A DNA stretch of 64,000 bases, taken from positions 1-64,000 of the forward strand of contig CAJXDP010000001.1 of assembly GCA_913052445.1 (NCBI GenBank), read 5' to 3'. Below the pieces are notes generated by a model. It ran no database searches, was not told where the DNA came from, and worked only from the letters and a program-made list of their open reading frames with translations. This document shows, piece by piece, positions 25,500-35,446 of the stretch. This DNA comes from an uncultured Formosa sp. GTDB lineage: Bacteria; Bacteroidota; Bacteroidia; Flavobacteriales; Flavobacteriaceae. Position 1 is the stretch's first letter. Each line of letters opens with the position of its first letter. A program made the position numbers and the translations under genes.

Positions 25500-28415
25500 A
25501 TGCGTAAAATTCTCATCTTATTTTTTGTCATCTTTTCATCATCAATGATAGCTCAAGTTTCGAGTTCTCCATTAGATACTTTAGATAAAATACAGCAAAA
25601 ATCATGGGTAGATAGTATTTATAGTTCACTTAGTCTTAAAGAAAAAATTGGGCAGTTATACATGATTCAGGTATTTTCAAACCAAGATAAAGTCACTAAG
25701 AAATCGATCTTGAGTCAAATTAAAAATCACAATATAGGTGGTCTTATATATTCTAAAGGAGGACCAGTTCGCCAAGCGCATTTGAATAATGAATTACAGG
25801 CCGCTTCTAAAACCCCATTATTGGTAGGTATGGATGCGGAGTGGGGACTGAGTATGCGCTTAGATTCTACTTATGCATTTCCATGGAACATGACCTTAGG
25901 AGCAATCAATAATTTAGCTTTAATTCGTCAGACTGGCAAACATATTGGAGAACACTGCAAGCGGATTGGAGTTCATTTCAATTTTGCTCCAGTAGTTGAT
26001 ATTAATACAAACCCTAAAAACCCTATTATTGGTAATCGTTCTTTTGGAGAACAAAAAGAGTTGGTTTCCAATCATTCTTTAGCATTTATGGAAGGAATAC
26101 AAGGTACAGGGGTTATGGCCAATGCCAAACATTTTCCTGGACATGGAGACACAGATTATGATTCTCATAAAACCTTACCCACGATTAATTTTTCTAAAGA
26201 ACGGATTGATTCCTTGGAACTATACCCATATAAGAAATTGTTTTCGAAAGGACTTTCAAGTGTTATGGTTGCACACCTTAACGTTCCAAGTTTTGATACG
26301 CGTTCAAATTACCCGTCCTCATTATCTTATTCAATTGTTACTGAGTTGTTAAAAGAAAAGCTTGGTTTTAAAGGCTTAATTTTTACTGATGCTCTAGATA
26401 TGAAAGGCGTCTCTAATTTTAGTAATCCTGGCGAAGTTGATTTACAAGCTTTTATGGCAGGAAATGATGTTTTGCTAATGTCTATGGATGTGAGTCAAGG
26501 GATAAATACTTTGCTAAATGCAGTAAAATCTGGAGTTATTTCTGAAAAACGTTTAGCTCATTCTGTAAAAAAAATATTAAGTGCTAAATATAAGGTCGGA
26601 CTAGCTCAATATAAGCCAATAAACACCGTCAATTTAGTAGCTGATTTAAACCGTCACAAGGATAATGTTCTGAGCCAAAGTTTAGTTGAAAATGCCATCA
26701 CTCTAGTTCAAAATAAAAATGAACTATTACCTCTAAAAAACTTAGAACTTAGTAAGATTGCATATGTTAAAATGGGAAGTGCAGACGCATCACCATTTTT
26801 AAAGATGCTTAATAAATATACTCAGGTTGATCATGTAAGTGCTAATACTTTAAACGAATTAGCTTCTGAGTTAAATCAGTATAATACTGTGGTGGTAGGT
26901 TTACATTCATCAAACGCTAGCCCTTGGGATCCATACCGGTTTTCTGATAAAGAGCTCGTTTGGCTTAATGAAATCGCAAGAACTAATAAGCTTATTTTAA
27001 CTGTTTTTTCAAAGCCATACGCTTTAAATGATCTTACAGATGTTTCCAATATTCAAAGCATTGTTATGGCCTATCAAAATAGTCCCATGTTCCAAGAAAC
27101 GGCTGCACAAATTATATTTGGAGGTATTCCTTCAAAAGGAAATCTACCAGTCAGTATAGGTTCAGTATTTATGGCCGGACATGGAATACCAGTCCCAGCT
27201 ATAAAGCGTCTTTCTTATGGTTTACCAGAATCAGTTGGTATGGACTCGGACCTATTACACAAAATAGATTCTGTTGCTAATTATGCAGTTTTAGAACAAA
27301 TGACTCCTGGAATTCAACTTTTAGTAGCTCGAAAAGGAAAAGTAGTTTACGAAAAGTATTTTGGACATCATACTTATAAAAAAAATATCAAGGTTAAGTT
27401 CGACGATTTATATGATATCGCTTCTCTCACAAAAATAGTAGCGACGCTTCCCTTGCTTGTAGAGCTAGTTGATAAAGGAGTGATAAAATTAGAATCTACT
27501 TTAGGTGAATTATTACCTGCTTACATAAGTAGTAATAAAGAAGCCATTACCATCAAAGAAATGCTTTCTCACTTTGCACAGCTAAAACCTTGGATCCCTT
27601 TTTACGTATCCAGTCTTGATTCTGTAACTCAAAAACCAAATCCTAAGTTTTATCGTAATAAACAATCAAATAATTTTTCAATTCAAGTAAATGAAAATTT
27701 GTTCCTAAGAGACGATTTTAAAGATAGCATTCAATCCAATATTATAAATTCTGAATTACTAAAAGAAGTCGGATATCGCTACAGTGACTTGCCATATTAT
27801 ATTCTTAAATCAATCATAGAAAATCATTATAATCAACCACTCGATGATTTGGTTCAACAGCATTTTTATAAACCCTTAGGCGCTAATTTATCCACTTATA
27901 AACCACTAGAGAAATTCAATATCCTAAAACTTATTCCAACAGAAGTTGATGATTATTTTCGTTATGATAAAGTGCAAGGCTATGTACATGATATGGGAGC
28001 CGCTATGCAAGGAGGTGTAGGAGGACATGCTGGGTTGTTTAGTAATGCCAATGACGTTGCTAAGTTGATGCAATTATATCTTCAAAAGGGTGTGTACGGA
28101 GTAAAACGCTATTTCTCTTCAAGCATATTTGATTTGTTCAACACATGTCATTATTGTCATCAAAATAATCGACGTGGTATAGGATTTGATAAACCTCAGT
28201 TAGAAGAAGAGGGGCCGACATGTGGTTGTTTGTCAATGCAAAGTTTTGGACATTCAGGATTTACAGGGACTTATACTTGGGCAGACCCTGATAAAGAAAT
28301 AGTTTATGTATTTTTGGCCAATAGAACATTTCCAAAATCGAATGCGAATATGCTTTTAAAAAAAGATATTAGAACAGAAATACAACGTTTAATTTATGCA
28401 TCAATTATTGAATAA
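25500..28415 (+). CDS. GH3 beta-N-acetylhexosaminidase fused to a beta-lactamase-fold serine hydrolase
   Basis: 971 residues with a signal peptide ending near SSMIAQ. The GH3 domain is NagZ-like, with the catalytic His/Asp loop KHFPGHGDTDYDSH (about residue 209) and the nucleophile Asp in FTDALDMKGV (about 297). A GH3 C-terminal domain follows. From about 580 there is a class C beta-lactamase/DD-peptidase fold with the SxxK motif in YDIASLTKIV (about 641) and a YSD motif near 760. The first half removes GlcNAc from murein or chitin-like glycans. The second may act on peptides or esters. The fusion occurs in Bacteroidota homologs. Its end overlaps an upstream-extended bshA frame. Confidence 0.88.
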   Translation: MRKILILFFVIFSSSMIAQVSSSPLDTLDKIQQKSWVDSIYSSLSLKEKIGQLYMIQVFSNQDKVTKKSILSQIKNHNIGGLIYSKGGPVRQAHLNNELQAASKTPLLVGMDAEWGLSMRLDSTYAFPWNMTLGAINNLALIRQTGKHIGEHCKRIGVHFNFAPVVDINTNPKNPIIGNRSFGEQKELVSNHSLAFMEGIQGTGVMANAKHFPGHGDTDYDSHKTLPTINFSKERIDSLELYPYKKLFSKGLSSVMVAHLNVPSFDTRSNYPSSLSYSIVTELLKEKLGFKGLIFTDALDMKGVSNFSNPGEVDLQAFMAGNDVLLMSMDVSQGINTLLNAVKSGVISEKRLAHSVKKILSAKYKVGLAQYKPINTVNLVADLNRHKDNVLSQSLVENAITLVQNKNELLPLKNLELSKIAYVKMGSADASPFLKMLNKYTQVDHVSANTLNELASELNQYNTVVVGLHSSNASPWDPYRFSDKELVWLNEIARTNKLILTVFSKPYALNDLTDVSNIQSIVMAYQNSPMFQETAAQIIFGGIPSKGNLPVSIGSVFMAGHGIPVPAIKRLSYGLPESVGMDSDLLHKIDSVANYAVLEQMTPGIQLLVARKGKVVYEKYFGHHTYKKNIKVKFDDLYDIASLTKIVATLPLLVELVDKGVIKLESTLGELLPAYISSNKEAITIKEMLSHFAQLKPWIPFYVSSLDSVTQKPNPKFYRNKQSNNFSIQVNENLFLRDDFKDSIQSNIINSELLKEVGYRYSDLPYYILKSIIENHYNQPLDDLVQQHFYKPLGANLSTYKPLEKFNILKLIPTEVDDYFRYDKVQGYVHDMGAAMQGGVGGHAGLFSNANDVAKLMQLYLQKGVYGVKRYFSSSIFDLFNTCHYCHQNNRRGIGFDKPQLEEEGPTCGCLSMQSFGHSGFTGTYTWADPDKEIVYVFLANRTFPKSNANMLLKKDIRTEIQRLIYASIIE

Positions 28416-28416
28416 A

Positions 28417-29553
28417 ATGAATATAGGAATAGTATGTTATCCAACCTTTGGAGGGAGTGGTGTTCTTGCAACCGAATTAGGTTTAGAATTGTCTCGAAAG
28501 GGTCATCAAGTTCATTTTATTACCTACACACAGCCTGTACGATTAGAGTTGTTAAACTCCAACGTGCATTTTCATGAAGTAAATGTGCCGGATTATCCAC
28601 TGTTTCATTATCAGCCCTATGAATTAGCCTTATCTAGTAAATTGGTAGATATGGTAAAAGTGCATAAAATTAATGTTTTGCACGTTCATTATGCCATCCC
28701 ACATGCCTATGCAGCCTATATGGCCAAGAAGATGCTAAATGAAGAAGGGATTAAAATACCCATAGTAACGACCTTGCATGGAACTGATATAACATTAGTT
28801 GGAAGTCACCCTTTTTATAAAACAGCAGTTACATTTAGTATTAACAAATCTGATGCGGTAACCTCAGTTTCTCAAAGTCTTAAAGAGGATACTCAGAGAT
28901 TATTTAATACTCAAAAAGAGATAAAAGTAATTCCAAATTTTATTGATATAGATAGATATAAAACTAATTTTAATGCTTCTGATCGTGATTTACTAGCCCA
29001 GCCAAATGAAAGGGTAATAACTCATGTTAGTAATTTTAGACCAGTTAAGCGTATTTCAGATGTGATTGAAGTATTTTATAGAGTTCAAATTGAAGTGCCA
29101 TCGAAGTTAATGATGGTGGGCGAGGGACCCGAGCGTAAAAAAGCCGAAAGGTTATGTAAGAGCTATGGTATAGAAGATAAAGTCGTTTTCTTAGGAAACA
29201 GTAATGAAGTAGATAAAATCTTATGTTTTAGTGATTTATTTCTACTCCCTTCACAGACTGAAAGTTTTGGGTTGGCTGCACTAGAAGCTATGGCCTCTGG
29301 TGTACCGGTCATATCTAGTAATTCTGGTGGGATTCCAGAAGTTAATATTGAAGGACTTTCAGGGTTTTTAAGTGCCGTAGGTGATATAGATGAAATGGCA
29401 CAAAACGCTATAAAAATAGTTAAAAATGAGGGAGTTCTTAATAAATTTAAAAAAGCTGCTCAAGAGACATCAACTAAATTTGATATTCATAAAATAGTTC
29501 CTTTTTATGAAGCTATTTACGAAGAAGCACTTCAAAATTGTATATCTATTTAA
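28417..29553 (+). CDS. bshA: N-acetyl-alpha-D-glucosaminyl L-malate synthase BshA
   Basis: 378 residues. GT4 glycosyltransferase with the BshA start NIGIVCYPTFGGSGVLATEL, and VTTLHGTDITLVG, VSNFRPVKRI and PSQTESFGLAALEAMASGVP, including the donor-binding E-x7-E. It joins GlcNAc from UDP-GlcNAc to L-malate, the first step of bacillithiol synthesis. Bacteroidota carry this thiol pathway. The ATG at 28417 is preferred because family members begin there; the frame is open to 28396 inside the previous gene. It starts 1 nt after that gene's stop. Confidence 0.93.
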   Translation: MNIGIVCYPTFGGSGVLATELGLELSRKGHQVHFITYTQPVRLELLNSNVHFHEVNVPDYPLFHYQPYELALSSKLVDMVKVHKINVLHVHYAIPHAYAAYMAKKMLNEEGIKIPIVTTLHGTDITLVGSHPFYKTAVTFSINKSDAVTSVSQSLKEDTQRLFNTQKEIKVIPNFIDIDRYKTNFNASDRDLLAQPNERVITHVSNFRPVKRISDVIEVFYRVQIEVPSKLMMVGEGPERKKAERLCKSYGIEDKVVFLGNSNEVDKILCFSDLFLLPSQTESFGLAALEAMASGVPVISSNSGGIPEVNIEGLSGFLSAVGDIDEMAQNAIKIVKNEGVLNKFKKAAQETSTKFDIHKIVPFYEAIYEEALQNCISI

Positions 29554-29612
29554 TTTGTATTTATAATATGTACTTAGTTGGGTTCTAATTTTTGTTTTTA
29601 TAATAATACAAT

Positions 29613-29620
29613 TACTTTTA
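29613..29620 (+). promoter_or_regulatory. Probable aroC promoter: TTTG-N18-TACTTTTA
   Basis: A TTTG (29591-29594) and, 18 nt later, TACTTTTA, which matches TAnnTTTG in 7 of 8 positions. It lies 26 nt before the aroC ATG in a 93-bp gap. Confidence 0.35.
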
Positions 29621-29646
29621 CACTTTAATTAATTAAGGCAAGTTAT

Positions 29647-30711
29647 ATGGCAGGTAATACATTTGGCTCTATTTTTAAACTTACCACATTTGGAGAGTCC
29701 CACGGAATTGCTATTGGAGGAGTTATTGATGGATGTCCAGCAGGAATCAAAGTTGATTTTAAAGCTATCCAGTCAGAGATGGACCGCCGTAAACCTGGTC
29801 AGTCTACGATTGTAACACAACGTAAAGAGTCCGATACTGTCAAGTTTTTATCTGGAATTTTTGAAGGAACTACAACAGGTTCTCCTATTGGTTTTATAAT
29901 TGAAAATGCCAATCAAAAATCAAAAGACTACAATCATATAAAAAACATATTTCGTCCGAGCCATGCTGATTTTACCTATTCTGAAAAATACGGACAACGC
30001 GATTATCGTGGAGGTGGGCGTAGTTCAGCTCGTGAAACAGCCTGTCGCGTGGTAGCGGGAGCATTAGCTAAGCAATTCCTCACTTCAATAGAAATAACTG
30101 CTTACACCTCTTCAGTTGGAGAAGTTGCACTTAATAAATCATATAAAAACTTAGATCTAGCAAATGCTGAAACGAATGACGTTCGTTGTCCAGATTCTAA
30201 AGTGGCAGCAAAAATGATATCTAAAATTAAAATTATAAGAAAGGAAGGAGACACCATAGGAGGAGTTATTTCTTGTATTATTAAAAATGTCCCTGTAGGT
30301 TTAGGGGAGCCTGTTTTTGATCGTTTACATGCCCAGTTAGGAAAAGCTATGCTATCCATCAATGCTGTCAAGGGGTTTCAATACGGAAGTGGCTTCGACG
30401 GAACTCAATTAAAAGGAAGTCAGCACAACGATTCATTTAATGTTGATGGCTCTACTAAAACAAATTTATCTGGTGGTATTCAAGGAGGAATTAGTAATGG
30501 AATGGATATCTACTTTGATGTAGCCTTTAAGCCAGTTGCTACAATTATGCAAGTTCAAGATACGATTGACAAAGATGGAAATGAAGTAGAAATGCATGGC
30601 AAAGGACGTCACGACCCATGTGTAGTACCAAGAGCTGTACCTATAGTTGAGGCTATGGCTGCATTAGTTATTGCTGATTTCATGCTCTTAAATCGACTGA
30701 CTAAAGCTTAA
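29647..30711 (+). CDS. aroC: Chorismate synthase
   Basis: 354 residues, normal length. Signatures are [20 protein letters not shown] at the start, [20 protein letters not shown] (FMN/substrate site) and [18 protein letters not shown] near the end. It makes chorismate from EPSP with reduced FMN as cofactor, the last common step to aromatic amino acids. Single gene with its own probable promoter; no other aro genes are nearby. Confidence 0.98.
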   Translation: MAGNTFGSIFKLTTFGESHGIAIGGVIDGCPAGIKVDFKAIQSEMDRRKPGQSTIVTQRKESDTVKFLSGIFEGTTTGSPIGFIIENANQKSKDYNHIKNIFRPSHADFTYSEKYGQRDYRGGGRSSARETACRVVAGALAKQFLTSIEITAYTSSVGEVALNKSYKNLDLANAETNDVRCPDSKVAAKMISKIKIIRKEGDTIGGVISCIIKNVPVGLGEPVFDRLHAQLGKAMLSINAVKGFQYGSGFDGTQLKGSQHNDSFNVDGSTKTNLSGGIQGGISNGMDIYFDVAFKPVATIMQVQDTIDKDGNEVEMHGKGRHDPCVVPRAVPIVEAMAALVIADFMLLNRLTKA

Positions 30712-30730
30712 AAAAATAAACATATATTTT

Positions 30731-32053
30731 ATGAAATCTCTCGCTTTACACTGGAAAATATTAATTGGTATGCTTTTAGGAGTAACCTTTGGTTTTATCA
30801 TGCTTGGATTCCAAGGAGGAGCTGATTTTATAGCGAGTTGGATTAAGCCGTTAGGAACTATCTTTGTCAAACTATTGAAGTTAATTGCTGTGCCTTTAAT
30901 TCTAGCTTCTTTGATTAAAGGAATTTCAGATTTAAAAGATATTTCAAAATTTGCTTCTATTGGACTTAAAACTATTATCATTTACGTACTTACCACGGTG
31001 ATTGCCATAAGTATAGGTTTAATATTAGTAAATACACTTAATCCTGGAGATGGTGTTTCCCAAGAAACCATTTCAAAATTAACTGAAACTTATGCGGAAA
31101 ATAGTGGAGTACAAGGAAAAATAGCGGAAGCCAGTCGCCAACAAGCTGGTCGTCCCTTAGATTTCCTAGTGGATATGGTTCCAGACAATGCTTTTTCGGC
31201 CTTAAGTAATAATAAACTCATGCTCCAAGTAATTTTTTTAGCTATTTTTTTAGGTATTTCACTTTTGCTAGTTGGAGAAAAAGTTGCCAAGCCACTAAAA
31301 GACTTCTTTGACTCTTTAAATGATGTAGTATTGAAGATGGTAGATCTAATTATGCTAACAGCTCCTTATGCAGTATTTGCGTTACTTTCTAATGTGGTAG
31401 CATCATCTGGGGATCCTGAATTACTATATGCTCTTTTATTTTACTCAGGAGTTGTGGTTAGTGGATTATTATTAATGATTTGTTTTTATCTTGTACTAGT
31501 GACCTTGATTACTAAAAGAAACCCATTATGGTTTTTAAAAAAAATTAGTCCAGCTCAGTTATTAGCATTTTCAACTAGTAGTAGTGCAGCCACATTGCCA
31601 GTCACTATGGAACGTGTGGAAGAACACTTAGGAGTTGATAAAGAAGTCTCTAGTTTTGTGTTGCCAGTAGGAGCAACTATTAATATGGACGGCACCAGTT
31701 TATATCAAGCTGTAGCTGCTGTTTTTATAGCACAGGCTTTAGATTTCGACTTGACATTTACCGATCAGTTAATGATAGTGCTCACGGCTCTTTTAGCTTC
31801 TATTGGAAGCGCTGCAGTTCCTGGGGCGGGGATGGTTATGTTAGTGATAGTTCTTGAATCTGTTGGTTTCCCAGCCGATAAACTAGCCATCGGATTGGCA
31901 CTTATTTTTGCAGTCGACCGTCCTTTAGACATGTGTCGTACTATGGTAAATGTCACTGGAGATGCTACCGTTTCCATGATTATTGCAAAGCTAGAAGGTA
32001 AGCTTCACACTCCAAAACCAAAAGATTGGAATGACCATTTAAACGAGGTCTAG
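30731..32053 (+). CDS. Dicarboxylate/amino acid:cation symporter (DAACS family)
   Basis: 440 residues with about eight membrane helices. It has the re-entrant serine-rich loop FSTSSSAATLPVTM (about residue 280), the helix 7 motif GATINMDGTSLYQAVAAVF, and helix 8 with FAVDRPLDMCRTMVNVTGDA. These bind substrate and sodium in GltPh-type carriers. Probable substrates are glutamate, aspartate or C4-dicarboxylates; the exact one cannot be read. It starts 19 nt after aroC, but the functions are unrelated. Confidence 0.9.
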   Translation: MKSLALHWKILIGMLLGVTFGFIMLGFQGGADFIASWIKPLGTIFVKLLKLIAVPLILASLIKGISDLKDISKFASIGLKTIIIYVLTTVIAISIGLILVNTLNPGDGVSQETISKLTETYAENSGVQGKIAEASRQQAGRPLDFLVDMVPDNAFSALSNNKLMLQVIFLAIFLGISLLLVGEKVAKPLKDFFDSLNDVVLKMVDLIMLTAPYAVFALLSNVVASSGDPELLYALLFYSGVVVSGLLLMICFYLVLVTLITKRNPLWFLKKISPAQLLAFSTSSSAATLPVTMERVEEHLGVDKEVSSFVLPVGATINMDGTSLYQAVAAVFIAQALDFDLTFTDQLMIVLTALLASIGSAAVPGAGMVMLVIVLESVGFPADKLAIGLALIFAVDRPLDMCRTMVNVTGDATVSMIIAKLEGKLHTPKPKDWNDHLNEV

Positions 32054-32093
32054 TTGATAATTATGAAACGATACTTAATCGTGGATATAGTAA

Positions 32094-32489
32094 TTAATCT
32101 AAAAACCGATCTTTTAAATCGTCGGTAGGAACCATGCATTGGTCTTTTTTGCCAAACCATTTATATCGATTATTTGCCACCAGACGATAAAATGCATCGC
32201 GTATAAAACGGGGTAAAAGATACCCAATTAGAAACAGGTTAAATATACCTCCTAAAGTCTTACATATTTGTAGAACTGCGTTGCTTCGATCGTAGAATTT
32301 TCCCGCTTTGTAAACTAAAATAGTATCAAAGTTATCATAGTCTAATAGACGTTTAGGGACAAAAGACGTTGTAAAATTGCTCTGTAATGAGGAAAATTTA
32401 AACACTTTTTTCTCGTCTTTTTTTATTAGTATATTGATACTACTGTTACAGAGCTTACAAACGCCGTCAAAGAATATGATATTATCCAT
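32094..32489 (-). CDS. DCC family (DUF393) thiol-disulfide oxidoreductase-like protein
   Basis: 131 residues. The defining motif is IIFFDGVCKLCNSSINILIK at the N-terminus (DxxCxxC), then FKFSSLQSN and a C-terminal RFIRDAFYRLVANNRYKWFG. The CxxC could be redox active in a thioredoxin-like fold; the family's reaction is not established. Its ATG overlaps the mutS2 stop codon in a TAATG junction, which implies translational coupling. Confidence 0.85.
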   Translation of the reverse strand: MDNIIFFDGVCKLCNSSINILIKKDEKKVFKFSSLQSNFTTSFVPKRLLDYDNFDTILVYKAGKFYDRSNAVLQICKTLGGIFNLFLIGYLLPRFIRDAFYRLVANNRYKWFGKKDQCMVPTDDLKDRFLD

Positions 32490-34657
32490 TACTTTTTAGT
32501 TTTTACATACTCAAGTCTATCCACACTAACAGTAGTTGTGAAAAGTCCATAATTTACAACCGCTTTGTTTTTTTCGAGTTTATCTAAGGTACCCACAGCG
32601 CGGCCGTCTTCTAAACGCACTGAGTCTCCGATGACAAGAACCCTTTTTGGTTTCAAGGGTACAAGCGCTGATATTTCTTTTTGCATCTTTTTTTGCCTAC
32701 GAATAACTTCTACCTTTTTATCTACTTCTTTTTTGAGTTCTATTTCTTTAGCTTTGAGGACTCTTTTTTGTTTCAGGCTAACTTTTTGGCGTTTCGAATT
32801 TTCAACTTGAACTAGTTTGAAGAGTTCATTCATTAATTCGCGTTTTCGATTATTTTCAAAATAGCTTTCTCCTAAGTCACTTATTTTTTGCCCAAGGTAT
32901 ACTAAACGTTGGTTACTATCAAAAAGTTCCTGATAGCTTTGTAGCTTTTTCTTAGCCTTGACATTAGTCGTTTCTAGTTTATCAGCCTCTAAACTCTTTT
33001 TAATTTCATTTTGCTTAAGTGCACGTTCTGTTTTTTCAAGTTTGGAACGTTCTTTTTGTAATTTTGCAATAGTTTTGTCAAACCTAATTTTACCACGCTC
33101 AATCTTCTTTTTTGATCGATTAATTAAACTAAAAGGAATACCATTTTTTTGAGCTACCTCAAATGTGAATGAGCTTCCTGCTTGTCCAATGACTAATTTA
33201 TATAACGGGAGCAAGGTTTTCTCGTCAAACAACATATTAGCATTCTGAATATGCGGCATTTCATTAGCGAGTAATTTTAAATTACTGTAATGCGTTGTGA
33301 TAATCCCAAAAGCTTTACGTTCATAAAAGATCTCAAGAAACGTTTCGGCCAAAGCGCCTCCCAATTCAGGATCACTTCCCGTTCCAAATTCATCAATCAA
33401 AAAGAGCGTATGTTTATTACATTTCTTTAAAAAATGATTCATTTGCTTTAGGCGGTAACTATAAGTGCTTAAGTGATTTTCAATAGATTGATTGTCTCCA
33501 ATATCACTCAGAATAGAATCAAACAAACAGAGTTTTGAATGTTCATGAACAGGGATAAGTATTCCTGATTGCACCATTAGTTGGAGCAGTCCCACAGTTT
33601 TAAGGGTAATGCTTTTTCCACCAGCATTGGGGCCTGATATTACTATGATCCGACTCTCAGTAGTCATCGTAATGGTTTGTGGAAAAGTAGTTATACCTTC
33701 ATTTTTATTAGCAACCATTAACAGAGGGTGATAAGCATTTATAAGGTCAATTTCTTGATGTTCTGTAATTTCCGGAGAGATAGCATCAATAGATTTTGCG
33801 TATTTTGCTTTCGCATAAATGACATCTATTTTTGTCAAAAATAATTGATAGGATTCCAAAAGCGGAGAGAAGCCTCTAATAAAGCTAGTGAGTTCAAGTA
33901 AAATTCGCTTAACCTCTTCAGTTTCTTCAAATTCTAAATTATTAAGATTACGTTGGTGTTGCTGTGTTGTGTCAGGTTCTATGTAAACGATACTTCCTGT
34001 TTTACTAGCACCCATGATACTGCCCTTTACTTTACGTCTGTACATGGCTTTAACAGCTAAAACACGACGATTTTCCATGACTGTCTCACGAATGTCGTCT
34101 AGGTAGTCTGCGCTGTTATACATACTTAGAGCAGAGTTAAAACTCGTATTGACTTTTGTTCGTACTGCTTGAATTGATTTTCGAATACTGTAGAGTGCAT
34201 CTGAAGCATCGTTTCTAATCTCACCATATTTATCAATAATACTATTGATAGAATCATAAATACTTGTATTGGTTTCTATTTGAGAAGAATGATCGTGTAG
34301 TAACGGATAGTATTCATGAAATTTATTAAAGAATTTTAATAGCGTATTACTTGTAATGCAGATACTTATAATTTTTCGAAATCCATCGATTTCTAAATAA
34401 TTGTTTTCTATTTTAATTAACTTCAATTCTTTAGTAATCGCATCGAATCCGTGGTTTGGAATCCGATTCTCATTTTCAAACGACGTTACAAATTCATTAG
34501 TAAGTTGTAGAGCTTCAATCACATCAGCTCTTTTCGAGAACGGAATTGTTTCGAGAATAGCCGTTTTTCCTAGTGATGTGACGTTGTTGTGTGCCACCTG
34601 TAAAATAACAGATTCAAATTCTAAATCTTGTAAAGTTTTCTTCGAAATATTAATCAT
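32489..34657 (-). CDS. mutS2: MutS2-type ATPase without a recognisable Smr nuclease domain
   Basis: 722 residues. It has an N-terminal MutS core and lever, Walker A in VISGPNAGGKSITLKTVG (about residue 345), Walker B in LFLIDEFGTGSDPELGGALA, and a long charged coiled coil (about 520-650). It then ends in a KOW-like segment (GDSVRLEDGRAVGTLDKLEK). Canonical MutS2 (about 780 residues) has a C-terminal Smr endonuclease domain with an LDLRG motif; no such motif is present. MutS2 proteins act on recombination intermediates and, in some bacteria, on collided ribosomes. The DCC gene overlaps its stop codon. Confidence 0.88.
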   Translation of the reverse strand: MINISKKTLQDLEFESVILQVAHNNVTSLGKTAILETIPFSKRADVIEALQLTNEFVTSFENENRIPNHGFDAITKELKLIKIENNYLEIDGFRKIISICITSNTLLKFFNKFHEYYPLLHDHSSQIETNTSIYDSINSIIDKYGEIRNDASDALYSIRKSIQAVRTKVNTSFNSALSMYNSADYLDDIRETVMENRRVLAVKAMYRRKVKGSIMGASKTGSIVYIEPDTTQQHQRNLNNLEFEETEEVKRILLELTSFIRGFSPLLESYQLFLTKIDVIYAKAKYAKSIDAISPEITEHQEIDLINAYHPLLMVANKNEGITTFPQTITMTTESRIIVISGPNAGGKSITLKTVGLLQLMVQSGILIPVHEHSKLCLFDSILSDIGDNQSIENHLSTYSYRLKQMNHFLKKCNKHTLFLIDEFGTGSDPELGGALAETFLEIFYERKAFGIITTHYSNLKLLANEMPHIQNANMLFDEKTLLPLYKLVIGQAGSSFTFEVAQKNGIPFSLINRSKKKIERGKIRFDKTIAKLQKERSKLEKTERALKQNEIKKSLEADKLETTNVKAKKKLQSYQELFDSNQRLVYLGQKISDLGESYFENNRKRELMNELFKLVQVENSKRQKVSLKQKRVLKAKEIELKKEVDKKVEVIRRQKKMQKEISALVPLKPKRVLVIGDSVRLEDGRAVGTLDKLEKNKAVVNYGLFTTTVSVDRLEYVKTKK

Positions 34658-34679
34658 TGTGTTGCTACATAAACCATCA

Positions 34680-34687
34680 CAAATGTA
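34680..34687 (-). promoter_or_regulatory. -7 box TACATTTG for mutS2
   Basis: Exact TAnnTTTG match on the - strand, 22 nt before the mutS2 ATG, in the divergent mutS2-ung gap. Confidence 0.45.
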
Positions 34688-34713
34688 AGTATTAATGTTT
34701 AAAATATATAGTT

Positions 34714-34721
34714 TAAATTTG
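34714..34721 (+). promoter_or_regulatory. -7 box TAAATTTG for ung
   Basis: Exact TAnnTTTG match 31 nt before the ung ATG at 34753. The two boxes in this gap face opposite ways, so two DNA-repair-type genes share a 95-bp divergent control region. Confidence 0.4.
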
Positions 34722-34752
34722 AGGTCTATGACTTAAATAAAAATTGATTTAT

Positions 34753-35427
34753 ATGTTACAGTTACAAGGAACTTGGCGTTCCCATCTTAAATCGGAATTT
34801 GATAAGCCCTATTTTAAAGCGCTCAGTACTTTTGTTCAGTCGGAGTATGCCGGGCAAAGCTGTTACCCTCCGATTCATCAACTTTTCAATGCTTTCAATA
34901 GCTGTTCATTTGAAGCTGTTAAAGTGGTGATTATAGGTCAAGATCCTTATCATGGAGAAGGGCAAGCCAATGGCTTATGTTTTTCTACAAATGAAGGTAT
35001 GGCTCATCCACCTTCTTTGAGAAATATTTTTAAGGAATTAGAAGTAGACATGAAGCTTTCCTACCCCGCAAGTGGAGATTTAACTGAATGGGCTCATCAA
35101 GGAGTTTTTCTTTTAAATACAACCTTAAGTGTCCGTTTAAAGGAGGCGGGCAGTCATCAAAAATACGGATGGGAAGACTTTACTGATAGCGTCATTAAAA
35201 CTTTATCAAAACAAAAAACAGACCTTGTTTTTATTTTATGGGGTAGCGCAGCTAAAAACAAAAAATCTCTGATAGATACAAGTAAACACTTTATTTTAGA
35301 AAGCGGGCATCCTTCTCCTATGAGTGCAAATAGAGGTTATTGGTTTGGAAATAAGCATTTTAGTAAAACAAATACGTTTCTGAGGCTTAAAGGAAAGTCT
35401 GAAATAAAGTGGGGTAACTTCATTTAA
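34753..35427 (+). CDS. ung: Uracil-DNA glycosylase (family 1)
   Basis: 224 residues from the ATG at 34753 (a TTG 9 nt earlier is also in frame). It carries the catalytic water-activating motif VVIIGQDPYHGEGQANGLCF (about residue 57) and HPSPMSANRGYWFGNKHF, which includes the HPSP DNA-intercalation loop. It removes uracil from DNA at the start of base-excision repair. Convergent with the nucleoside phosphorylase gene, with 19 bp between. Confidence 0.97.
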   Translation: MLQLQGTWRSHLKSEFDKPYFKALSTFVQSEYAGQSCYPPIHQLFNAFNSCSFEAVKVVIIGQDPYHGEGQANGLCFSTNEGMAHPPSLRNIFKELEVDMKLSYPASGDLTEWAHQGVFLLNTTLSVRLKEAGSHQKYGWEDFTDSVIKTLSKQKTDLVFILWGSAAKNKKSLIDTSKHFILESGHPSPMSANRGYWFGNKHFSKTNTFLRLKGKSEIKWGNFI

Positions 35428-35446
35428 TTGTTGAAATCAATAGATT

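Noticed and set aside
28396-28416. ATG 28396 as the bshA start
   Set aside because: It lies inside the preceding gene, and the family's conserved N-terminus begins at ATG 28417.
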